DNA from: Riptortus pedestris
Taxonomy: Eukaryota; Arthropoda; Insecta; Hemiptera; Alydidae
Reading direction: 5' to 3'
Assembly: GCA_019009955.1 (NCBI GenBank)
Contig: CM032229.1
Coordinates: 84,467,001 to 84,531,000, forward strand
DNA: 64,000 bases
Below are positions 1 through 11,080 of the stretch, in pieces; within the stretch, counting starts at the first letter, position 1; the number at the start of each line of letters is the position of its first letter. Below the pieces are notes generated by a model. It was not told the DNA's origin and ran no database searches. It worked only from the letters and a program-made list of their open reading frames with translations. Position numbers and translations under genes: made by a program.

Positions 1-40
1 GTGTGTGTGTGTGTGCCTAAGCTCCTGCGTGACGGACGGC
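1..40 (+). repeat. 3' end fragment of Helentron-like repeat
   Basis: A GT run is followed by TAAGCTCCTGCGTGACGGAC, which resembles the last bases of the Helentron-like family found across the window (hairpin CTGCGT then GACGGACTTT). Only the terminus is present at the window edge. Confidence 0.45.
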
Positions 41-198
41 TTTTAGATATTTGAGATTTTCTCCACAAAAAAACATTATTTATTTATTTAATGTCACGGA
101 ATTGGAGCGATTTACACCTGTGATTATAAAACCAAATGGTAAAAATAATTCAAGTTGTAATTGAATATTAAATTTCCTGTTGCTGCTAAGCGATATTG

Positions 199-258
<60 letters not shown>

Positions 259-1702
259 TATAGAAGCCTAGCTAACTTATGCCATTCAAACTCTCTGTGT
301 GCATTAATCAATAAATAAATTATAATTATAGATTCTAACTCATAAAAATTAAAAGGAATATATAGAAAACGACCTCGTGTAAGGAGTGGCAAATTAACCA
401 GAAATGGATCCATACATATTTTATAAATTGGAAATAATATGACTGGTGTGGTTCCTCGGGCCCCATTTATTTTTTGTGAAGTTTTGCCATTCCACAGCAC
501 TCACAAACACAGTGGGAAAACATTAAGGAGCATCGCATACTTTTATTACAAACATCAACTTTGACGACGTCATCGGATTAGCTAAAGAAAACAGGGTGGC
601 ACACCTAAGTCATTTAAATGAAAAATAATATGGTGGAACCACCTTCACTATCGGAATCTGTGGGATTTTTCTTGGCTGATGTTCAAATGCTGCAAGGTTT
701 TGAAATGTCAGTTATCACAATGAAGATGGATTAATTATTAATGCGATTACTTCTTGCTATCTTTAATTTTCATTAAATAACTACCTAATTGTGATGACTG
801 TACAAGGACGGTGCAAGGGTCCAATTAAAAATTCGATTTGATAAAATTATTACCCTGAACCTTGCTTATTGTCTGCCGATAGCTCATTTGGCAAACACAA
901 AAAGGGGAGGGGATAAACAGTTCTTTATCGCACATACGAATAGGACAGATAAGTTAGTTAAAAATATTTGTACTTTATTCGTTTGTTTGCTCTGCGTACT
1001 TGAAATTTTTTGAGGGATGGATCTTTGAACATTTAACTTCCATCACTGTCATAATGAGATTTTGGGATGTGAAACAAGGTAAATCTCCAAAAATCGCAAA
1101 ATGTTAGCTTCGCTGCTATTTGCTCCTTTATAAGGGCTCCCTTATAATCAATCCTCTAATCCTTATGAACCAATTTTGACCACTAATGAGCTGTGTCTTT
1201 TTTGACGAAAAACTATAATAGATTTGGTTGAATATTTCAATCATTCAGGTCTTTTTGATTTTTCACTCCTTTATAGTGTAATACAATTTTTTGAAGCTAA
1301 TTAGCGTATTTACTGACGAAAATTGACAGACATACTTATGCTTTATTCAGGAATGATAAATAGGTCACATTTAAAAGCCTAAAGAAAATAATTTCTGAAA
1401 TATTTTTCTAGTAATTATCATTTCAACCGAAGAGATATGATCAGAACTTAAATACTTCCATTATAGCTCTCCAGAGTTTTAGTATTTGAAAATATAATTT
1501 ATACTTGAAATAAAGCTGAGATAGCCAGGTTAAACTCATGGATTATCTTAACCAGCAGCGGTAGACTATTACTCTTTGATAACATCATAAAATTGTTAAT
1601 TAACTTTGGTTTAAGCTCACAGCTCAGCAGAAAGAGAATATCCGTTAACCTTTATGTACTCTGGTGTCATTATATCAAATTACTTTTAATTAAATTAATC
1701 TT
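41..1702. other. AT-rich intergenic stretch with (TA)n tract
   Basis: No gene is seen. A (TA)n tract lies at about 201-252. The rest is AT-rich unique-looking sequence with stop codons in all frames. Confidence 0.5.
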
Positions 1703-1894
1703 TGGTGTCCAGTTAGCTATGTGAGTTGAGGTATTGTGAGTCTTATTACAGTTGGTGAACCTAGAGTCGTGGGTTCGATTACGCTTGAACAATACAATTT
1801 ATTTAAGCATTCGTTTCACTCTACCTAGAAACGAATTGTAACTTGATAACCCGTCTCAATTAGCCATAGCACAAAGTTGACGCTAATAAAGAAT
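1703..1894 (+). repeat. tRNA-derived SINE copy
   Basis: Contains the family's B-box-like GTGGGTTCGATT, the middle part and the tail block AACCCGTCTCAATTAGCC ending in an AATAAA-like tail. It is degenerate against the best copies at 33.6-34.2 kb and 58.2-58.9 kb. Confidence 0.7.
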
Positions 1895-2353
1895 ATTTAA
1901 TATTTATTCTTAATTGATAACTTTTACCACATAAGTGACCTTGTCAATCATTTGACTGAATGTTTATCTTTGCAGCTGTGTCCATATCCCATTAAGTCCT
2001 ATTTAGAATATTTTGTTCATTTTATCTTCTCTTATTTTTACAAAATCATGCAAAATGTATACGTCTACAAAATACACTTCTATAAATAAAATAAAAACTC
2101 CTCTACGTCCTCACAGACTCAAGAATCCTTTGCTAACCGTTGAAAAATCTTCGACGGGAGTCCTCCCTTCATGTCGACTACTTCTTTCTGAACCCTCTAC
2201 GTACCGTTAGTCTCATGCAGGAGACAATGGTAAACCAGTTCATGTGCTTGCTCGTCTGTGTTGTTGTATGTGATCGTTATTTCACATTGCTCTACATAAA
2301 TTAAGAAACCTTTTAACTCATATATATTTGTATTTTACTCGTTATTTTAACAG

Positions 2354-2556
2354 TTCGGGGTGTGAGTTAAAGCGTTGGTCTTAATAAACTTGGTAAACCT
2401 GTAGCTATGGGTTCCAACATGGGGATTACGAATTTATTTAGTGAAGAACTTACTGAATAAAATCCTTAATCCTTCTTGGCGAGAAAAAAAGTGATAACAT
2501 GTAAGAGACATCCCGATTAGCCATAGCAGCATAATGTAGGCGTTAATTAATAAGAA
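2354..2556 (+). repeat. tRNA-derived SINE copy
   Basis: Head (GTGTGAGTTAAAGCGTTGG), middle (AATTTATTTAGTGAAGAAC) and tail (ATCCCGATTAGCCATAGCA) all align to the SINE family. The B box is damaged (GGGTTCCAACATGG). Confidence 0.7.
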
Positions 2557-3518
2557 CATGTATAACATATATAGCTAACATGTATGCAATAAATGTGGCT
2601 CTTTCAGTTTGCAGAAGCTCTCAAATCCGAAAATTCATGTGTAATTAAATTTCTTATTACTAATTTATATTTTAAATATAAATGATATTTTTTTCATTTT
2701 CCGTAAAAATAGCCATTCGGGAGTTTCGAGGCCACTGATTAAGGTACCATTATTCTACTTGATTATAGCAGTCGGTTCCGTCGTAATTAAAAACAGTTAG
2801 TCTATTCAAGGTTATTTTGAGATGTACGTCAAAATGCTCAGAACAAATATTGTATAGAGTTAACGTCTCCAACAAGGACATCACGTCTTATTAGCAAATG
2901 CCGAGCTGTTTGCTATTCTTATTAGGAACGTCAAACATATTTCTATCTCTAACTACTTTTTAATAATACTAACAGATTAAGAGCTAATGCTAAATACCAC
3001 GGCAAGATTCAGGGTCTCATTGGAAAAATAGACCACGTGGTCTGATGCTGAGGCGTCCATCTATAGGCGGCCATTGTTCCAAGAAAATCCTTAAAGGTAG
3101 CACTTATTTACTAGGGACTTTAGTGTATTTTACTTTACTGCTACAAATAACATTTCGTGTCAGCTATATACCTTATAGACTCCCTTAAATAACTATATGT
3201 AAACCTATTTTCCCGCTTAAATGTCTTCTCCTTAGCTCCAATCTTATTATCTATAAATAGAACTTTGTAGTAATAGATTGAATAAATAAAATGTTTTTCC
3301 TGTGGGGTTTCAAGGGTTGACGTTCTACAATTTTTCTCTTCTCAAATCGTGAAATCATTTAATAAACCACAAATATTTTTTAAGGCTCTATAGAGGAGTA
3401 TAAATATAACATTCCGCCATGCACGGACTGCATGGTCGAATTTCAGCCTGTAACGACTATGAAATTTAGTGTTAATTAATTGTGTCGATTATGATATGCA
3501 TCAAATAATCATTTTCAA
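2557..3518. other. AT-rich intergenic stretch
   Basis: No coding exon, RNA gene or clear mobile element is recognised here. Confidence 0.4.
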
Positions 3519-4022
3519 CTTATTTGCATGTATCTTACAGAGTAAAAGTTCAATGTATACAATATTTGGTATTTAAGATTCCAATAAAGTGGTTCATGAT
3601 ATAGCAGCTTATTGTTAATACGACATGAGTAGGAGTGGGGGGTATACTGTGGGATCAAAACTAAATCATGCACGTATCTAAATAAGTATATAACAATATT
3701 GACAGGTATTTAAAATTGCAATAAGATTGGTTCTATTCAATATTTCGATCCGGAACATAATAATATTTTGAATTTTCAAAAATACCCCCTCCAAACTACT
3801 CCCCCTTGCCCCAGTCCGATTTCAGTCGTTAGCGAAATTGATCTTTAAGTTAACATAAAACACTTATATATCGAGTTTGGTAACGATAAGGCCATAATGG
3901 GGACCGTTAGGGTGGATGTACTGATCTCATTAACGTCATCTTGTAGGTAGGATCGATGGATATTTGTGGTAGTTTTTCAAAAATCGCGTCATGATTACAA
4001 ACTCATGTCTCCAGCCGATTTC
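3519..4022 (-). repeat. Helentron-like non-autonomous element, degraded
   Basis: On the - strand this carries the family blocks in order: the 5' part (ATCGATCCTAC, CGCGATTTTTGAAAAAC), the block ACCAAACTCGATAT, the G-rich tract and the GGATCGAAATATTG block. The right end (the element's 5' end) is at about 4022 and the 3' end is diffuse. Confidence 0.6.
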
Positions 4023-4179
4023 CTTAATTCTCTCTGACCCCCTCCTTCTCCTTGTCCGACTTCAGGCGTGAACGAATTTCACCTTTCTTTAAATGAAAAA
4101 AAAAGATCGTCCCCCCCCCTTTGTAACGCATAAATATCGAGTTTGGTAGCGATCTGACAAAAATTAATTGTATCACAAA

Positions 4180-4240
<61 letters not shown>
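4023..4240 (-). repeat. Second partial Helentron-like copy with (TA)n
   Basis: Starts with a repeated C-rich/GTCCGACTTCAG block and the ATATCGAGTTTGGTAGCGAT block, then ends in a (TA)n tract at 4181-4238. It abuts the previous copy, so this is either nesting or a partial tandem duplication. Confidence 0.5.
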
Positions 4241-4241
<1 letters not shown>

Positions 4242-4498
4242 GTTACAATTACTCGTAGTACCTGAGTAGGTGATTTCGCTTAAAAAATTACTGCATATTT
4301 TCCTGTTCGGGTGATTCTGCTTCTTGAGCTCTCAAGAAGTAGCTTTCTTTTCATAAGATTATTCGGAAACATAATTATTATGTATATTTATTGTACTGTA
4401 ACCTAAGGGGGAAACACAGGTAATTAATTGTATATATATCAGACGTCACACCCCTTTAAAAATTTCAATCAAGAAATTTTTCAAACAACAATCGAAAG

Positions 4499-4510
4499 TC
4501 CTTTATAAGT
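4499..4510. repeat. Target site duplication, left copy
   Basis: TCCTTTATAAGT occurs here and again at 8067-8078, directly flanking the Penelope-like element. Twelve bp fits known PLE target duplications. Confidence 0.8.
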
Positions 4511-4545
4511 AATTCAAATAAAGGGTTAGAACCGCCAATATAAAT
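4511..4545 (+). repeat. PLE tail block, left copy
   Basis: A 35-bp block starting AATTCAAATAAAGGG and ending CAATATAAAT, repeated in the same orientation at 7635-7669. In each place it lies directly beside a 399-bp arm. Confidence 0.8.
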
Positions 4546-4944
4546 GATATTGTTGTCATACCTCTCGGTGGAGACCGTCGTCATTGGCTGATAGTTGAGT
4601 ACCGCTGGCAAGCGCTTTCGATGCGATGGCATCATCTTCAAGCCTGTTGATAGTGTACTGAGTTGCTTGTCCGTCAGTCAGTGGGTTTTATGCTCTGTTC
4701 ACCGTATTAGTTGTTTACGTTTAGTCCAGATCTGTTTACTTACCATTACGATCTGTCACACGAGGGATGTTGATGTTCAGGTAAATTGTTTTCGTGTGGT
4801 GGGTTGTTTACGTTTGAATCGAGATCTGTTTACTTACCACTCAGATCTGTCAACGGGTGTGTTAGTGTTCAGGTAAATTGTTATGTGTGGTGGATTGTTA
4901 ACGTTTATTAGATCTGTTTACTTACCATTCAGATCTGTCAAACG
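4546..4944 (+). repeat. PLE flanking repeat (pLTR), left inverted arm
   Basis: The reverse complement of 7670-8068, 399 bp long. It contains tandem units of about 92 bp, each with AGATCTGTTTACTTACC and TTCAGGTAAATTG. The + strand here reads the same as the coding strand of the right arm, so the arms are inverted. A 93-codon frame at 4595-4876 is also present in the other arm; it lacks an ATG and is not treated as a protein. Confidence 0.85.
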
Positions 4945-4990
4945 AGGTGCGTTTAGACTAGTGTTCAGGTAAATTGTTATCGTGTAGTGG
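4727..4990 (+). repeat. Tandem ~92-bp units in the PLE arm
   Basis: AGATCTGTTTACTTACC recurs at about 4728, 4820 and 4911, each followed by a TCTGTC segment and then GTTCAGGTAAATTG. The last unit runs past the end of the inverted arm at 4944 into single-copy element sequence. Confidence 0.75.
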
Positions 4991-5170
4991 GTCATTGTCC
5001 TCATCCGTATGGGTGTTTACATTTCTAGTGTTAATGTGTAAGGTGGTATGGTGTACTACATATGGTATGTAGATACGGGTATAATGTAATATTTGTGTCA
5101 TTGTTATTATACATTAAACATTATGTATCATAGAAAAATGAATAAATAAATGATTAAGTACTATATGGAA

Positions 5171-7847
5171 CTACCTGCGTCGTCGCTTTACCTGTTGGTA
5201 ATCCTGGGTGATTCCGTCTGTTGGCGTCTTCCGTTTATTATTCCTTTTAAGAAGTTGTAGTGGTCTGAAGATCGTGTCCGAGCTAGTGTTGAGCTGTTCA
5301 TTGATGATGTCTCCGTTGAATGTCCGTTGTTTGTATATCTCCATATTCTCTAGTATATCCAATCGTCGGCCTTTCGTTTGTCGGTGTAGAAGTTTCATGC
5401 TGTCGGCTATACTCGTCGGGTCGTGGCAATGGTCGTTCAGGTGGTTGGCGAAATTGGAATCTCGTTTGTTAAGTCTGAACGAGCGGATATGCTCGGTGTA
5501 TCGCGTTTTCAATCTCCTTCCAGTTTGTCCAATGTATGTGTTGTTACAGCTGCACGTAAGTTTATATACTCCGTTCATATTGAAGATGTCCTTGTTCTCG
5601 ATGTCATTTATGAGCTTCTGCCGTAGGTTGTTGTTGGTTCTGAACGTAGTGTGAAGTCCTTCTTTCCGAAGTGCGTTTGTGATTTTATATGTATCAGGAC
5701 CCGTGTATGTGATTGCGTGGCATTTGGTGATTGGTTCAGCCGAAGTGCTCGCGTCTTGCTTGGCGTTACTAGTTATGTTCTTGAGTAACTTATCGATCGT
5801 GTGTCGTTTGTAGCCGTTATTGTAGGCTATTTCGTGTATTGTATTCAACTCCTTGTCGTAGTTTTCCTTTGAGAGCGGAAGGGTATGTAGTCTGTGTAGC
5901 ATGTGGCGAAATGCAGCTAGTTTGTGTTGAGTTGGATGGTTTGAAGTGGCGTGTATTGTTGTATCCGTGGATGTAGGTTTTCTATATATGCCGTACTCCA
6001 ATCTGTCAGTTTTCCTGGTAATCATGAGGTCAAGGAAGTTTAGTGTTCCTTCGTTTTCAGGCTCCATGGTGTAGCGTATGTTGGGGTGGAGTTTATTGAG
6101 GTCTTTCAAAATCCCGTTGATGTCATCTGTTTCCACGATGCAAAAGGTGTCATCTACGAATCTGAAATATCTTGTAATTTGATGTTTATCCATGAGTTTT
6201 TCTATGTGCGTATCTTCGATGTGTTGAATAAATATTTCCGTAAGTATAGAAGAAGTGGGATTTCCCATTCCGAGTCCGTCTGTGGGTATATATATCTCGT
6301 TGTTGAAGCGGAAGTAATTCTGTTTCAGCACTGTCTTCGTCAGGTCAGCGATTTCCCTGATGTAGTCATCATCGTATAAGTCGCTGAGTCCTGTAGTGAG
6401 AATGTCGATGGTTTCTTGCACTGGTATAGACGGGTATAGGTCTTTGATGTCGAACGACACTAGTCTTGTTCGTTCTGAGATGCGTACACCTGCGAGTTTG
6501 TTCACAAGTTCTGTGGTGTTCTTGATTGTGTACGTGTTCGGTAGATGCACTGTGTCTCTTAGTATAGATGTGATTTGTTTTGCGAGTTTATATGCAGGCG
6601 CTGGTCTGTAGTTGACTACTGGTCTCATGGGTGCGTTGGGTTTGTGTATCTTGGGTTGAGCTCTCAGTATAGGTGGTCCTGGATTCATGTTCAAGTATCT
6701 ATAGTGATTGTTGCCTATAATGTTGGTGCAGCGTTTGAGTGCGTCACGTACTTGTCTCTGGTAGGCATCTGTTGGGTCTGTCCTTTGCTGAATGCAGTTG
6801 GTGTCCTTGATGAACTGGAGGGTTTTGCCGACGTAATCTGGTGTGGTCATGATTACCGTAGCGTTGCCTTTGTCAGCTTTAGTTACCACGAGCTTGTCGT
6901 TCCGTAATTTGGTTTTTAGTGTTTTCGCCGTTTTGTTTTCGGTTGAGTAGGTGGTGGTTCCTCGCTGTTTGTTGGTGGTGTTTTCTAGGATGTCTGCTAT
7001 TCTGTGTCTTATCCTCTCCTGTTTGTGTTGCGGTAGATAGGTGATGGCGTTTTCTGCGTCGATTATGTTGGTTTCAAGTGTCTCTCTTCTGCTGGTGCTG
7101 TGCATGTTGTGCTTGAGTCCTTTTTCCAGGAGTTTGGTCTCGTTTTCCGTGAACGAAGTATCCGTGAGATTGACAACCCTGTTGTGAAAATGAGAAACTC
7201 TGTTGGGTTTAGCCGTGCCGTTTGTCTGTTTGTTCGTGAGTGTTTCCATTTTTCTGTGCATTTTATCGTATTTGGCTGTCATTGTCCGTTGGACTTTCTC
7301 GTGTAAGTAAGTTGAGAATGGCTGGAAATAGTGGCATAGGCGAGTGAGTAAGTCCGTAGCTTGTAGGTGTAATTTGTAGATGTCGTGGTTCAGTCGGTCT
7401 TTCTTAATATACAGTGATCGTATCTCTGTCCTGATCCAGCGCTTTTGTGCGTCAGTTTTAGTCTTGTGTGCGGCGTAAGTGTTAGTCTTGATCTGTACGG
7501 TTGCGTATCGGTGGGTGACGTGGTTAGTTAGGCACTGTTTGTTGAAACGTATGTTGGCAATTGTCTTGTGTAATTGTATGGTTTTATTAGTAAGTCTCGT
7601 CAACAATACCTTAGCCTGACTGGCTGTGTCTGGTAATTCAAATAAAGGGTTAGAACCGCCAATATAAATCGTTTGACAGATCTGAATGGTAAGTAAACAG
7701 ATCTAATAAACGTTAACAATCCACCACACATAACAATTTACCTGAACACTAACACACCCGTTGACAGATCTGAGTGGTAAGTAAACAGATCTCGATTCAA
7801 ACGTAAACAACCCACCACACGAAAACAATTTACCTGAACATCAACAT
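5171..7847 (-). CDS. PLE reverse transcriptase / GIY-YIG endonuclease
   Basis: Copies element RNA into DNA and nicks target DNA. The uninterrupted frame runs from just after a stop at 7703-7705 to TAG at 5171-5173. Counting from 7606 (811 residues), visible motifs are KADKGNATVIM (244-254), QPKIHKPNAPMRPVVNYR (317-334), RT motif A SFDIKDLYPSIP (384-395), GLGMGNPTSS (444-453), catalytic FVDD (483-486), and GIY-YIG as GVY (679-681) with CSCNNTYIGQTGR (685-697). A basic KRRRR tail may be nuclear-targeting. No in-frame ATG lies upstream of residue 109. Splicing 7834-7847, 7742-7769 and 5171-7681 (introns 64 and 60 nt, GT-AG) gives an ATG-started frame of 850 residues. The RT/EN assignment is very secure; the spliced start is inference. 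Confidence 0.9.
7635..7669 (+). repeat. PLE tail block, right copy
   Basis: Second copy of the 35-bp block of 4511-4545. In coding sense it sits between the 5' arm and the RT region and is translated in the extended frame (IGGSNPLFELPDTASQ). Confidence 0.8.
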
Positions 7848-8068
7848 CCCTCGTGTGACAGATCGTAATGGTAAGTAAACAGATCTGGACTAAACGTAAA
7901 CAACTAATACGGTGAACAGAGCATAAAACCCACTGACTGACGGACAAGCAACTCAGTACACTATCAACAGGCTTGAAGATGATGCCATCGCATCGAAAGC
8001 GCTTGCCAGCGGTACTCAACTATCAGCCAATGACGACGGTCTCCACCGAGAGGTATGACAACAATATC
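7670..8068 (-). repeat. PLE flanking repeat (pLTR), right arm, 5' in coding sense
   Basis: The inverse of 4546-4944. In coding sense it carries candidate ATGs at 7845-7847 and 7839-7841, donors CAG|GTAAATTG at 7833 and 7741, and acceptors ending CACTCAG and CATTCAG at 7770 and 7682. It should also hold the promoter; I could not locate one. Confidence 0.85.
7973..8009 (+). ncRNA. Hammerhead-ribozyme-like core in PLE arm (degenerate)
   Basis: The + strand reads TTGAAGA, then stem II GATGC/GCATC closed by CATC (7981-7994), then GAAA (7995-7998), then a stem III-like CGCT/AGCG with loop TGCC. Hammerhead ribozymes are known in PLE pLTRs. Against activity: the first core base is T instead of C, one stem III pair is G-G, an extra T precedes stem II and no stem I pairing was found. 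The same sequence is on the - strand of the left arm. Confidence 0.35.
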
Positions 8069-8078
8069 CTTTATAAGT
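8067..8078. repeat. Target site duplication, right copy
   Basis: TCCTTTATAAGT, identical to 4499-4510. Confidence 0.8.
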
Positions 8079-11000
8079 GGTTTACCATTAAAAATATTTT
8101 TGATTGCATATAATGCTACTAAATTAAGTCGAATGTAGCTATGGTTCAATCCCAAGGGTTTCAATGTAATCGCAATTGTTTTTGTTAAAACTAAGCTGCT
8201 TTTACGTCATTGCGTATAAATAAAGAGCGCGGGCCAATTTTAGTAAATGCAGCTGTCTTTCTCTTACCTTGCGGCTAAAAAAAACTGAGTCACCTGACAT
8301 TCCTCTTATCTTGTTACATAAAACTATTTTGTTTACTTTATTCTAGAACAACCCACTATTTTATTTTTCTAGTAAAATGCTGTTTTTCTCTTAGTAGAAT
8401 TAATTGATATTACACAAGAAATTATTTGATCTGTTTCAGGCAGAATGATTTACTGATTTTTGAGGCAAAATATTATTTGGGTCGTGTAAAATCAAAAATG
8501 GAGATACATCTAAGCGATCTGTAGTAATTTAATAGTCAGTAGTTAAGAAATTTAAATTCATGTAGTACCAAAGATGCCTTCAAACATGAAAATCTTATTT
8601 AAGAATAAGTATTTACAAGTTTGGCCTTTACCTCCCCCCCCCCCCCTCTCGAGTATTAGAGTCAGATTCGAATCGGAATGGGATGTTTTTATTTAAAAAG
8701 GGAATATGTTTACTCATTGTGAGATGGTAACTTTCTGTATGGTTAAATTATTTATATTTTACTTCAATATTTTAAGCCATGAATGTGATAGGTCTTTAGA
8801 GCTTGAATCGGAAGGAAACAATTTTCTGCTTTTGCAAAAATGTTAATGGTAGATGGAAGAAACAAAAGCTGCAGTCTACGCCAGGATTACTATTAATTTA
8901 ATAATATTATAGAAATTATTATAAACTTTAAAACGTTTAGTGGTTCAGATAAGAACACAAATACAAGGAATTAGGCCTTTTTGAATATCGTATAAAGATA
9001 TAACGTCCGGAGAGCCGTATCTTCTGTAATAGATTGTCAGTTCGGCGATTCACTTAATTCAATCCATTTATCCAATTAATAAAAGAGGGGTTCATGAGTT
9101 TTTAATTCCCCCTCTGATGTAGTCAAACAAACTACTCATTGAACCTCCTTCTCGGAGTTAAAACCATCAATCTCTCAATAAAGTTGCTACCGATCGTTTG
9201 CCCGCTTCCGCTGATGAAAATGTTTTGTTGGTTAACCCTTTGTGACACCAGCGCAATATTCATGAGTTGGTGAGTAGGACGTGGCCTTGCCGACCCTCAC
9301 CTTGCCCGCCGCCTCGTGGCTTTGCCCGTCACTAATGCATTTCCAATATTTGCCATCGTTATTTGGAGTCTTTGATGTAAATCCAGTCATGTGTGCTTTC
9401 ATATTTATGTTTTTCGTTGCTTGTTACTCTGTTAGATTCAACCTGCCTGTTATCGCTTTATATTCGTCGACTATTGAAGGTTTTTCATACGATTAGGAAC
9501 ATCTTGGTCCGCAAGGTATGAATATTGCTTTTTACCACGGTAGGCACTTGACTAACTCTCTTGCTTTTTTGTTCCATATTCACTTTTGAAGATGTTTTTC
9601 AATTATATATTTGAATGCTAGAAAGACGCAGCCGTTATTTTCTGGCTGGAAACTAGATTTTTTTGACCACATAAACGATATTAAGTTCGACAATATTCGT
9701 CCAATAAGCCACTTCATACCTTTGGCATAAAACATTATCACGGCAATTTCACGAAAACAAAGGTAGTAGCCAGAGTTTAGTTAACTCAATATTTATATAT
9801 ATTTCGATGGGAAACCATCATGAATTCAATTCATCCTATTGCCACATTTTATTTCACGGGTATCACAACTGAATGAGGGTACAGTAATTCTATATGGCAC
9901 AGGACTTGTCTGTTACGTGATGAAAATAACGGAATGATTTCTACAAAAGTTAATCTAATCTTTATATTTACACGTGAAATCATTTCCATTTGTAACCGTC
10001 AACGACGGGTAACACGGCTGTTATATATTAGAGACAAAAAAAGTTTACACTTGGCTGGAGTTCGAACAAGTCCTTCTGCTTTAAAGAAAGACGAACTAAT
10101 ATATTGCCTGCCCCTGGTCATAAATTGTATCCTAGCGACACCTCCATATTCAAAGTTATGCAACAGTTAATTTTGAAAAGGTGGCAGATTTCTCTGTTTA
10201 TCGTGGTTCAAATTATATAACTTCTACTTATTGTATATTCGCCATTGTTTATTATTTCAAAGCATTTAGCACACTATAAAGTACTTGCTGAGTTGAATTG
10301 AGTACATGTAAAACTGAGTAATTTAAAAAGCCCATGACTTTACTTAAAATCTGTTATCATTTACTAGTAGCGGTGTCAGTTTCAAACACAGAGATATTTT
10401 ATTTCGATGTACGATAAACCTACAACAAATGGGGCGTTGATTGGCATTCCACCAGTATTATTTCAGAATAGTAGGCGGTTGAGGAACTACTTTAATAAAA
10501 AAAGAAGCAGTTGGTCCGTAACAGTTCAGTTAAGTTAAGCAAAACTATGTGGCAGGTTTTGGCCTTCCATAGCCTGTTGAGCTTTGAGATATTCATGTTA
10601 GGAGAAGCTGGGCTATGCTATTTGTTATTTTAAGCATGACTTCAATCCTTTAACAAATATTTTCCATAATCAAATATTATTAAATTTTTAAAATTTCCTT
10701 TTATTTGAATTAAATAACGAAGGCCGTTTTTTTTTTAAATAGCGGGCCTGTGCAAATTATAAACGAGGACAGCAGCTGCCTTTCAAAAGGTTCATTCACT
10801 TCCTGCCGTTTTCGTCACAACCGGATCAATATATTTGGACTCTTATTTGCTTTCATTTTTTTTAAACCCAAACAACTTTTAATTTCTTTTCTTTTCTACC
10901 TGGGTTATTTAAATGGAAAAATGAACGCGTGTAATTTTTGCTCAACCATCGTTTTAATACATATGTATATATGTATGCTATAGCATTTACTTTATCTAAA

Positions 11001-11080
11001 AAAGCGAATTAGGATGCTCTGTTTACAGTATGCTATTTCATTAAACTAACAGATACAATAATTTCTCTTGATATAAAAAT
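8079..11080. other. Intergenic stretch, no gene recognised
   Basis: Only short open frames without family resemblance. A C-run is at 8633-8646. No splice-bounded coding exon or known repeat was found. Confidence 0.4.

Larger units (their letters stand above)
4511..8066 (-). mobile_element. Complete Penelope-like retroelement (PLE)
   Basis: A full insertion of about 3.56 kb, coding on the - strand, bounded by the 12-bp duplication TCCTTTATAAGT. In coding sense the order is flanking repeat, 35-bp tail block, RT plus GIY-YIG ORF, 3' region, inverted flanking repeat, and the 35-bp tail block again. The arms are 399 bp and match throughout the parts I compared, which with an uninterrupted ORF suggests a young and possibly active copy. 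Inverted pLTRs and a 30-40 bp tail are known PLE features; the boundaries are read directly from the sequence. The right boundary overlaps the duplication by one or two bases. Confidence 0.9.

Noticed and set aside
4595..4876. 93-codon frame in each PLE arm
   Set aside because: It begins at TTG, covers the tandem 92-bp units and splice-like sites, and resembles no protein; identity of the two copies only reflects the inverted arms.
5208..7306. Several + strand open frames across the PLE
   Set aside because: They are antisense shadows of the RT/EN frame and have no domain resemblance.
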